A DNA stretch of 64,000 nucleotides. Source: Lucinisca nassula (taxonomy: Eukaryota > Mollusca > Bivalvia > Lucinida > Lucinidae). The notes under the pieces were generated by a model, which made no database searches, was not told the origin of the DNA, and saw only the letters and a list, made by a program, of their open reading frames with translations. A program made the translations under genes and the position numbers. The DNA is taken from NCBI GenBank assembly GCA_963580285.1, contig OY757023.1, positions 128,310,027-128,374,026 on the forward strand, written 5' to 3'. Below, one piece after another: positions 44,501 through 56,500 of this stretch; position 1 is the stretch's first letter; each line of letters starts with the position of its first letter.

Positions 44501-47500
44501 CCAGAAGGCGCATGATGCCAATTAGCATGCATATATTTTCATTAGTTTACGATGATGAGGTCATGAATATAAATGAAGCAAAATTTTTCCTGCGTTTGCA
44601 CATTTGCATAATCAAATAATTTTATGATATTTTTCACAGGTCTACGAGTACAGGTTTACAGTGTTCATTTTTATCTTGATCATACAATTATTTTGGCACA
44701 TTGCTTTATTTCAGTTGATAAGGGAGACAAGTCAAATTGCAAAAACGTAAGACCTCTTAAGGTTTGTCTCTCACTGAAGACACTATCGGTCACTTGGCAA
44801 AAACAAACATTTTTAGTTCAACATCCATTTTATAATTTTTTTGTTGGAAACTTGCATACAATATGGATTAGAGCGTCATACTGTAAATAGATACCTTCAA
44901 TTAAATAAACGCCAGTTCTCTACAATTGGCTTTCATAACTCCAATTTTCAGATGTTATATAATTCCGCACACGATTTGAACCTGAATCATACCAGCGTAG
45001 ACAGAATCAAACCTACTCTTAACTATCTGATTGCTGTTATGCTTCACGACCCACAATCCAACTAATGAAAACTTGGATGGTGTCCTAGACCTCATTTATA
45101 GGATGTGTCTGAAAATTTCGGCTCGTTTTGGGGGTAAAAATTCTCATCTTATAGCTGAATTTTTACGGTGAGGTGTAATAAGGATATTTTTGGCATAATT
45201 TCCCTTATTTCTGCATAAAACATATATTGTGGGTACTTGCATCAGCATAACACACGAGTGTTTCTTTTATACTTTTCTCATGAAAAACTGTCATAGATTT
45301 CCTGATTTCAATATAGATTGCGGGTGCTTGTTAGGTGGTTCTAACAAGCATCCACAGTCTAGGTTTTATGCAAGTATAGGAAAAAAATATATAACCCTGT
45401 AAATCCCACTTTTCTCTATAAGTTGGGATTAACAGGGGTCTTCATTTAACATTTAACATACTTGTTAACATAATGTTTTTTTTTTGGTTTGGGTTTTAAG
45501 GCCCTTTCAAGATTATTTCACTCATATCGAGCCGATCGTTAATCATAGGTGGGCGAAAACCGGAGTACCCGGAGAAAAACCACCTGACCTTCCGTTGCAG
45601 AACTTGGCGTCTCACACGTGACCCGAGCGAGGCTCGAACCCACGGCGGTGAGAGACCTAATGACTAAGAGTCAGCGCTCTTATCCATTAGGCCACGGAGG
45701 CCCGTTTTAACATAATGTTAGAATGGCCTCATTGAGGTGATTTACCACAACGTATGTGTCTAACGAGTAACGAGGAAAATTATCCAACAATTATCCTTAT
45801 AATACAGCCTAATCTGGAGCTATATTGCTACGTAAATAGAGGATCTTACATGAGTGCTCATGTATTATTGAATTTATTAAACAAGTTGAGGAAAAGAGAT
45901 AAAATGCGAGGCTTTGCCGAGCATTTTATCTCTTTTCATCAATGAGTTTTATAAATTCAATAATACATGAACACGAATGCAAGAATCTTTTTATCATATG
46001 ACAATTAAAATGCATTTTACACACGATTGTTTGACAAAATGTCAATATTCCGCCAATAGTAAACGCGACGTCGTTAAGGGCATCGTACGTGTAACGTTAC
46101 GGAGCGTATCTAACTAATTTGCATATTTAATCCACTAGTGGATTATCGAATTTATTACATGCCGTTATTACACTCCCAGACGCAACGTCATATGATAAAT
46201 TGAGTTAACCCATTGTCTGCTAGCGGACTCTTCCACTGTTATATGCTGGACAAGTCCATTTGTCATTTACGGGGTGTCAGGCTTATTATTTCGTTTTTAT
46301 TATCCCCACGCTTTTCGAAGAAAAAGTGGGGATATTGTAATTGTCTTCGTCGTCCGTACGTCCGTCCGTCTTACCGGACAACTCCTCCCACACTTTTACA
46401 GCTAGAAACTTAAAACTTTGGGAACTGATAGGTCTTTGGTCTGAGGAGTGCATGACACTTTCGGAATTTTGATCCTGCCCCTAGGGGCCAGGCAAGGGGG
46501 TAGGGTGCCCCGGGGGTAAAAAATCAAAGTTTTCAGAAGCTGGTCGTGTGACATATCAAATCGAACGGCATAATGAGTAGAATACATAACAATCAAAATT
46601 TGACCCCTAGGGTCAGGTTTGAGGTCACCAGAGGTCAAAAACTTGGATTTTCACCCCCATAACCCCCTTTTTAACGATTACCGGATAACTCCTCCTATGC
46701 CGTTTCAGATAGAAACATGAAACTTTGGGAACTGATAGGTCTTTGGTCTGAGGAGTGCATGACACTTTCGGAATTTTGATCCTACCCCTAGGGGCCAGGC
46801 CAGGGGGTGGGGTGCCCCGGGGGTAAAAAATCAAAGTTTTCAGAACCAGGTCGCGTGACATATCAAATCGAACGGCATAATGAGTAGAATACATATCAAT
46901 CAAAATTTGACCCCTAGGGTCAGGTTTGAGGTCACCAGAGGTCAAAAACTTGATTTTCACCCCATAACCCCCTTTTTAACGATTACCGGATAACTCCTCC
47001 TATGCCATTTCAGATAGAAACATGAAACTTTGGGAACTGATAGGTCTTTGGTCTGAGGAGTGCATGACACTTTCGGAATTTTGATCCTACCCCTAGGGGC
47101 CAGGCCAGGGGGTGGGGTGCCAAGGGGGTAAAAAAATCAAAGTTTTCAGAACCTGGTCGTGTGACATATCAAATCGAACGGCATAATGAGTAGACGAACG
47201 GCATAATGAGTAGAATACATAACAATCAAAATTTGACCCCTAGGGTCAGGTTTGAGGTCACCAGAGGTCAAAAACTTGGATTTTCACCCCCACAACCCCC
47301 TTTTTTAACGATTACCGGATAACTCCTCCTACGCCGTTTCAGATAGAAACATGAAACTTTGGGAACTGATAGGTCTTTGGTCTGAGGAGTGAATGACACT
47401 TTCGGAATTTTGATCTTAAGATTGGGTGGGAGTTGCAATTGAGAACTTATATAGTGGCGTATCTTTAAAAAAGCGTAGGGATATGCGATGGCGTGCCATC

Positions 47501-50500
47501 GACTGCGCGATTCTAGTTCTATTTTGGACGGAAAAAAAATAGTGTTAGCAAATAGTTCAGGCCCTGATCAGACGCCGGGTCTGATCTGGGCCTGCACTGT
47601 TTGCCAAGGTACCCCTTTAGGAGTTTTCCCACATACATTGGGTTAAGATGTTCAATGAAATTCTAGTCAGACTGTGTACCTGAGGTGTTTCTTTTCCCTG
47701 ACCAATGAGAAGCAAGATGCTAAAAATACATCGTATCTGGTGCCAGAGGAATGAAGAACCAACAATTGTCAACTCGCACATGGAATAACCATTCTCTCTG
47801 AAAAAATTGAGATTTGTAACCATTTTAATTAGTGTGCAATGTAGACTAACACCGGTCTGCTCCTATAAATGACAGCACCACAAGAGAAATAACACCTTGG
47901 TAGTAAAATTATTAAATGTTATAGCAAGTAAAAATATCTAACACCGGCTTCGGTAGGTCAGTATGATGTACATCTGACTGGTGATCAGGAGGATGCGGGC
48001 TCGATGCCTGTCGGGGGTCGGCAACATTCTATCATGGATATTTATCATGAAATCTTTTCTATGGTCATTCTCAAGAAGGGCAGTAGTCAGTTTCTGGCGA
48101 AAGAATGTGCACTGTACTGATTTACCACTTACGAATAAGCCTGCTCTGTGACAGGTAAAGTGTGGATAGGTAAATTGATCAGCTTCAAAATGACCTAAAT
48201 AGTGTTGATTGGGCCGTTAAACTCCAATACAAACAAAAACTAGAAATGGTGTTTGTAAAACACAATGCCCCCAACCTTTGCTTGTCCTTAGATGGCAAAA
48301 TATTCAACAAATATTGTTAAAGACTCAAAAACATACAACAAGAATCCCCCCGAAGGCTATGTCGCGCCTGTGGGGGTGCAAAGTCACCAAACCATGAAAT
48401 CTAGGTCAAGGTCAAACATGGATGCCTGCATAAAAATTTCACTCCTAGTTACAAGCATGTACCAAGTATCATCAATGAAACTCTTAACGAGAATTCTATG
48501 TTTTTTAATTAAAGGGGAAATAATTCAAGAAGGGGAGATAATTTGGACAAGAAAAAAAATACGGGTCAACTATTTTTTCATGAGGAACTCATATATGAAA
48601 TTTCAAAACACTAGCATACACGGTTCTGAAGATATGCTATGCACCAGAAAGCAACACAATTGAGTAGCAAAAAATTACAAAGGGCCATAACTCTAACAAA
48701 ATTTTATCGAATTGGTTGAAAATTTAATCAGGTAGTCTCCTCCTTAGTCCCAATCACTATACCAAATATCAAGGCTGTAGCTCAAATACTTTTTGAGATA
48801 TCTTGCTAACGAGAATTCTATGTTATTTAATTAAAGGGGAAATAATTCAAGAAGGGGAGATAATTTGGACAAGAAAAAAAATACGGGTCAACTATTTTTT
48901 CATGAGGAACCCATATATGAAATTTCAAAACACTAGCATACACGGTTCTAAAGATATGCTATGCACCAGAAAGCAACACAATTGAGTGGCAAAAAATTAC
49001 AAAGGGCCATAACTCTAACAAAATTTTATAGAATTGGTTGAAAATTTAATCAGGTAATCTCCTCCTTAGTCCCAATCACTATACCAAATATCAAGGCTGT
49101 AGCTCAAATACTTTTTGAGATATCTTGCTAACGAGAATTCTATGTTATTTAATTAAAGGGGAAATAATTCAAGAAGGGGAAGCAACACAATTGAGTGGCA
49201 AAAAATTACAAAGGGCCATAACTCTAACAAAATTTTATAGAATTGGTTGAAAATTTAATCAGGTAATCTCCTCCTTAGTCCCAATCACTATACCAAATAT
49301 CAAGGCTGTAGCTCAAATACTTTTTGAGATATCTTGCTAACGAGAATTCTATGTTATTTAATTAAAGGGGAAATAATTCAAGAAGGGGAGATAATTTGGA
49401 CAAGAAAAAAAATACGGGTCAACTATTTTTTCATGAGGAACCCATATATGAAATTTCAAAACACTAGCATACACGGTTCTAAAGATATGCTATGCACAAG
49501 AAAGCGTGACGTACGAACGGACTAACGGACGAACGGACGGACAAGCCAGAAGCAATATGCCCCCCAACTTTTTTAAAGTTGGGGGCATAACAATATCTAA
49601 CACTCTGTAATTTTGCTAGAAAAAATATATGAGTAGCTTCTGTATTTGCAAAAAATTTTAGTGTGTGTTGCTATATCTAAATGATGTAAGTTTTACAAAC
49701 AACACAGTCAACAGTTATTTTGGAATAACTGGGCCCTGGGTCCAGAACAGCTGATGAAAGCTGTCAAAACACAAGCAAATTGATCTGTACATCATGAAAA
49801 CACATCCATGTGACACAGAGCTCTCACTAGGATTTTGAAAACAGGATTCCAGGAATCCTTCCTTGTAAAAAGTTGGATTCACAGATAAAAAGTTGGATTC
49901 CCACATAAAAAAGTTGGAGTTCTGATCTTGATCGCGCATAGAACATAGACAAAAACTTCTTAGAACATAGACAAAAACTTCTTATTAACTTATCCATATG
50001 AAAAACTGTATACTTTCATGGCTCCCAAACTCTTTTTTTCTGACAAATGCATTTAATAACTTCGTTCCAAACATGTAGTAGATTGTGGGTACTAGTTAGA
50101 AATATTTCACTGATGTGTCTATCCCAGTATCCCCCCACCCCCATGCAGTTGCTCAGATTTATTCTCACATTTCTAGTCAAATAATGCCACACAAAATTAA
50201 GGTATATAGCATTAGGATAACAGCAGATATAATGTAAAGTAGAAGTAAAACAAAGATCAGGAATCGATACAATTAACTTACTCCACCCATCAAAGACACC
50301 AAAGGGAAAAACACACAAACATTAAGCGACCAGACCATAATGGAAACCTAAACAAAGGAAGGCCAGTTCAGAAAAGCAGCATTCTATTTAGCTGTATTTG
50401 TGCTTTCAAATTCGGACGTATATGCACGTGACAGTAGCTCAATTATTTTTAATTGGTGTAAACAAATACGTAGGGGAAGCCTAACCACGTCTGACTTCTT

Positions 50501-53500
50501 GTAATTGTTAAAAATGATTGTATTTTTGAAGAATTACATACATTTTTGTCACCAGTAAACGTCGAAACACACTTTGACCGAGCGATAAAAAGTACGATCG
50601 TGTAGTCGCGAAAATACATGACATTGGTAATTCGTCAATTATATCGTCTTCGCTGTAACCCTGGTTTAACTAAACGTGATATTTTACCGACTCATGCTAA
50701 TCCGTTGATGATATGAGCTTACATAAATTAGTAAACTAATTAATTGTAATCCGTAATAACACAGGGATTAGCGCGGCGAGATTAAACAGGTACAATCATT
50801 TTTAACACGTGCCGCAAACCGACCACTTTCCAATATCGTCTCTCCCACTGACAGGTGCAAAAATACCTGTCAATATAGGTCACGCCTACTGATTTGTGGC
50901 ACGTGCGCTTTCAACATAAAAAGCGGCGCCGCATTTGATCTTTTATTGGTATTGCATAAGCGGCCTAAATTAGCTTCTGGATTTACCGCTTCTGTAATTT
51001 TGGACGCGTGTCGCAATAAAAACATGCGTACACAAGAATCGCCAGTTGTGAATTTTACGCGTACAACGGCAAAAGTTGGCGTAAAATACGCAGAATCCTG
51101 CGTTTCCGAGAGCTCTGTGACATACCAGGTAGCACTTTCTTTCACATATTCAATAGGGTCATTTTTCTGATGCAAATTGGTAATATCCCTCTATATATCT
51201 GAAACTAAGGTTGTAATGTATACCCCCGTAAACCCGTTCTCTATATAATATAAAGTGGGGTTTACGGGGGTGTTGTTTCATTTAACCTGATATATCCTTA
51301 AAATTTAAACTCATAAAATGTACGATTTTCTGAAAACTATCAGTAGTAACAGGTTCCATCAAGCTTACTTTTCATCGACTGTTGTAACATCTGCTGCGAG
51401 TATTTTCCTGACAAAGTTGGTGACACCATTCCCAACATCCATCTTACAGAAGTTCCTATAATCATGCTCTCCGATCAACTTCTTCGCTGCTTCATCCATC
51501 ACCTGAATTAGAATATAAGAATCTTATATGGGTTTCGGGGGGTGGATGGAAAAATCCGTCCCGAGGGTCACTGTCCGGCATCATGAGGCTTGCCGATCCA
51601 GAGGGACGACGGATTTTTCCATCCACCCCTCACACCCATATAGGATTCTTTTTCTTGCATACCTCTCATTACTTAGTGCAGATTTTTAATGCAGCAGTCA
51701 CTTTGGTTACCGACGTCTGCCATTTTGTGATGACACTACAGGAATGTTTCGTGACGTCACATAACATGCTGTGACATCAACCTTAATGACGACACATACG
51801 AGGTCGTAATCAACTAGTGCATTTATCAAACACGCGATTATATTTGAGTTTGGGTCGGAACACCAGGGTCAGAACAAATTTCTATCCCAGGGTAAAAATC
51901 ACAGATTTCCTTGTCTGGTGTGCAAGAAACACTTTTCTATGCTGGACTGAACATCATAAAACACTTAAACCATTTTGTACCAAATGGAATCTTCCGCCTT
52001 ATGTGTGGCAGGAGTACATTTCAAAATTTACGGGTGTCAGGTTGTGTTTTCTTCAAAATTTATTTATAAATTGGCTGAACTGTTTCCCAGGGTACCCGTT
52101 TTGGGGTTTCCGGTACAAAATGGATTAATGGAAGGGGTCAATGACGAAACATAGAACGACAAAACATAGAAAAGCAAAAACATTGAAAGACAAAACATCG
52201 AAAAAAATCATTGAAAAAACATCGAAAAAAGATCAAAATAACTTTATTCCATCCGTTTTTCGACAACAATCATTTTTTGTTTTGATATTGTAAACTTATC
52301 TCGGAAAATTTGAGGTAGCAGACAGTTGAGTATTGATCAATAAAGTTTTTCTTGTTTGATATTGCCTGCCTTGACATTCTGGATTTCGAACACATTTCCA
52401 GCAGATTTTTCTATCATTTTTTATCAATACTATAAAGGCAGCCATCCAACGCCAGTTGTGGTTTTCCTTTCTGCATGGTCATAATATTAATTTCGAATGA
52501 AAATAACCAGCTGTATCAAAAAGCATGTGAAAAAAAATAGATGTGAACACAATTTAACAAATTTCATTTTCAAAAGAAATACAAAACAAGAGCTCTCGCT
52601 AGACAGCATAGCTCGCCTGTTTCGCGACTTCAAGATATAAGGAAAAATTTATGAACCATGAAATATAGGTCACACTCACCTTGATATATTTGAGATCAAT
52701 AATCAGGTCACATGGAACATATATTCCAGATATTACATTTCAGGATCAAATTGTATCTGAATTATAAGGCCAAATCATTGAACCATGAAAATAGGTCACA
52801 AGGACCTAGATATATTTCCATGTCAATCATCGGGTCACATGGAACTAAATATCCAGGTAAGACATTTCTCCATCAAATAGTATTCAAGATAATAGGAAAA
52901 ATCACTGAACCATGAAATATAGGACACACTGACCTAGATATTAATTCAAGCTCAATCATGGGGTCACATGGAATAAATAATCCAGGTATGACATTTCTCC
53001 ATCAAATAGTGTTCAAGATAATAGGCAAAATCACTGAACCATGAAATATAGGTCACACTGACCTGGATATATTTTGCGGTCAATTATAGAGTCACATGGA
53101 ACTAATAATCCAGGTATGACGTTTCTCTATCAAATTGTATTGAAGATAATAGGCAAAATCACTGAACCATGAAATATAGGTCATACTGACCTAGATATAT
53201 TTTGAGGTCAATAATGGGGTCACATGCAACTAATAACCCAGGTATAACATTTCTCCATCAAATAGTATTCAAGTCAATAGACAGAATCACTGGACCATGA
53301 AATGTAGGTCACCATGACCTAGATATATTTTGTGGTCAATTATTGGGTCATATGGAACTAATAATCCAGGTATGACATTTCTCCATCAAATAGTATTCTA
53401 GATAATAGGCAAAATCGATGAACCATAAAATATAGGTCACAGTGACCTAGATATATTTTGAGGTCAATAATGGGGTCACCTCCATTTAATTACCCAGGTA

Positions 53501-56500
53501 TAACATTTCTCCATCAAATAGTATTCAAGATAATAGACAAAATCACTGGACCGTGAAATGTAGGTCACCATGACCTAGATATATTTTGCGGTCAATTATT
53601 GGGTCATATGGAACTAATTATCCAGGTATGACATTTCTCCATCAAATAGTATTCGAGATAATAGGCAAAATCGCTGAACCATGAAATATAGGTCACAGTG
53701 AGCTAGATATATTTTGAGGTCAATCATGGAGTCACATGGAACTTATATCCCAGGTATGACATTTCTCTATCAAATAGTATTCGAGATAATAGACAAAATC
53801 GCTGAACCATGAAATATAGGTCACAGTGACCTAGATATATTTTGAGGTCAATCGTGGAGTCACATGGAACTAATATCCCAGGTATGACATTTCTCCAACA
53901 AATAGACTTCAAGATATAAGGCAAAATCACTGGACTGTGAAATGTAGGTCACCATGACCTTCACCCTTTTACACTTGAACCAATGTCACTTGATTGGCTG
54001 ATGTATAACCAATTGTGTCTATAACTCGTTAGTATAATGGAAAGGTATACAACAAATTACAAAGGAGTCCTAGATTTTGACCACCAGCCCCACCCCATCC
54101 CCAATCCCAGCCATGAACCCAGGGGTGTGTTGTCTTGGAATCTCAGAAGACACTCCCAGGTATCCAAGTTGCAAATATGAATGCTTTGTGATGAGTGACT
54201 GTTGAGATATAAGCATTTCAAAAACTTTAACACAGAATTACAAAGGCGTTCTAGATTTTGACCCCTAGCCCCACCCCGGGGCATGAACCCAGGGGTCTGT
54301 TCTCTTTGAACATCAGAGGACCCTCCCAGGTACTTAAGTTCCAAATATGAGTGGTCTGTGATGAGTGACTGTTGAGATATAAGCATTTGAAAAACTTTAA
54401 AGCAGTGTGACGGGAACGCACACGCGCACGCCATCCGAGGTGACAACAATAGCTCTCCTTGTACTTCGAGGTGACAACAATAGCTCTCCTTGTACTTCGT
54501 ACAGGCGAGCTAATAAGTACTACAATTGCCCTTAAAGAGTCGTCAAAATTTTCTTGATTGGTGCTTAACTTAACTATTGTTTGTCCACTTACTGATCGGT
54601 AGACTTGATCGAATGAGCAAATGTAGCAATTGCCGAGTGGTCAAGTAAATATCGTTTTTCACACTTATTGTTCTATTATTGGTTGTTGTATTATTCGTCA
54701 ATCTATTAAATGTTACATCTATGTTTTGACTTCTCTATTTAGTGTTGCTTATCTTTTTTGCCTTTCTATGTTTCGTCAAACAGCGAATGGAAGGTCTGGA
54801 GATTTTTGTCCATCTCTGATTAATTACTAGTTCAATATAAGTGAGATAATCTTTGAGGGCCATAAAGCAAAATCATTCAAAAGAAAATAAATCATAAATA
54901 CACTTGGGAACAATGTTGTTAAAGTGCGTTTCATATTCAACTCGGCAGCTTAAGGGTTAAAGTATCCAGTCAAAATAATAACTAAAGGAAGAGTAACTGG
55001 ATCCTATCTAATTCTATATGAGGCAGCTTTATAGCCATTCTAATATTTTCTCATAGAATTTCACTGTCTTACCTTTATATCTAGATTTCCTTTAGGAAAT
55101 ATATACTTGTAAGTTCTCTTCTTACAGCTAAACCTGTAATGATAAATCAGATTTCCTTTAGGTAATATATACTTGTAATTTCTCTTCTTACAGCTAAACC
55201 TGTAATGATAAATCGATTTCCTTAAGGAAATATATACTTGTAATTTCTCTTCTTACAGCTAAACCTATAGTGATAAATCAGATTTCCTTAAGGAAATATA
55301 TACTGGTAAGTTCTCTTTTTAGAGCTAAACCTGTATTGATAAATCAGATTTTCTTATGGAAATATTAACTTGTAATTTCTCTTCTTACAGCTAAACCTGT
55401 AGTGATAAATCAGATTTCCTTAATGAAATATTTCCTTGTAAGTTCTCTTCATACAGCTAAACCTGTGGTGATAAATCAGATTTCCTTAAGGAAATATGTA
55501 CCTGTAAGTTCTCTTCTTAGAGCTAAACCTGTAGTGATAAATCAGATTTCCTTAAGGAAATATTGTAATTTCTCTTCTTAGAGCTAAACCTGTAGTGAAA
55601 AATCAGATTTCCTTGAGGAAATATGAACTTGTAAGTTCTCTTCTTACAGCTAAACCTGTTCTGATAAATCAGATTTCCTTAATGAAATATATACTTGTAA
55701 TTTCTCTTCATTCAGCTAAACCTGTTCTGATAAATCAGATTTCCTTAAGGAAATATATACTTGTAATTTCTCTTCATACAGCTAAACCTGTACTGATAAA
55801 TCAGATTTCCTTAAGGAAATATATACTTGTAATTTCTCTTCTTACAGCTAAACCTGTTCTGATAAATCAGATTTCCTTAAGGAAATATATACTTGTAATT
55901 TCTCTTCATACAGCTAAACCTGTACTGATAAATCAGATTTCCTTAAGGAAATATATACTTGTAATTTCTCTTCTTACAGCTAAACCTGTTCTGATAAATC
56001 AGATTTCCTTAAGGAAATATATTCCTTGTAATTTCTCTTCATACAGCTAAGCCTATAATGATAAATCAGATTTCCTTAAGGAAATATATACTTGTAATTT
56101 CTCTTCTTACAGCTAAACCTGTAGTGATAAATCAGATTTCCTTAAGGAAATATATACTTGTAATTTCTCTTCTTACAGCTAAACCTGTAGTGATAAATCA
56201 GATTTCCTTAAGGAAATATATACTGGTAAGTTCTTTTCTTAAGCTGAATCTGTAATGATTAATCAGATTTCCTTTAGGAAATATATGCTTTTAAGTTCTT
56301 ACAGCTAAATCTGTTACTTTTTAGATAAGGACATATCTCATTTTCCCGCATTTTTATTTAAGCTTTATCCGGCTGGACACAACAACCTCTACCTTTGCAA
56401 ACAGTGTAGATCCAGTTCAGATGGCTTCCGAAGAAGCCATCTGATTAGAACTACACTGTTTGTCATTTTGTTTGTGAACAGAACAAATATATTACAACAT

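Noticed and set aside
45600..45708. A functional tRNA gene on the minus strand
   Set aside because: A- and B-box-like sequences are present but the region continues into a SINE body and no complete cloverleaf was built.
46402..46960. Paired minus ORFs of 78 and 111 codons with near-identical sequence
   Set aside because: They simply follow a ~300 bp tandem unit that contains no domain.
48292..49525. Recurring 60-123 codon ORFs
   Set aside because: Same segment of a tandem unit repeated; no start context or homology.
55595..56255. Plus-strand 151- and 65-codon repeat ORFs
   Set aside because: They are antisense to the PUS3-derived array; the 66 bp unit length alone keeps the frame open.
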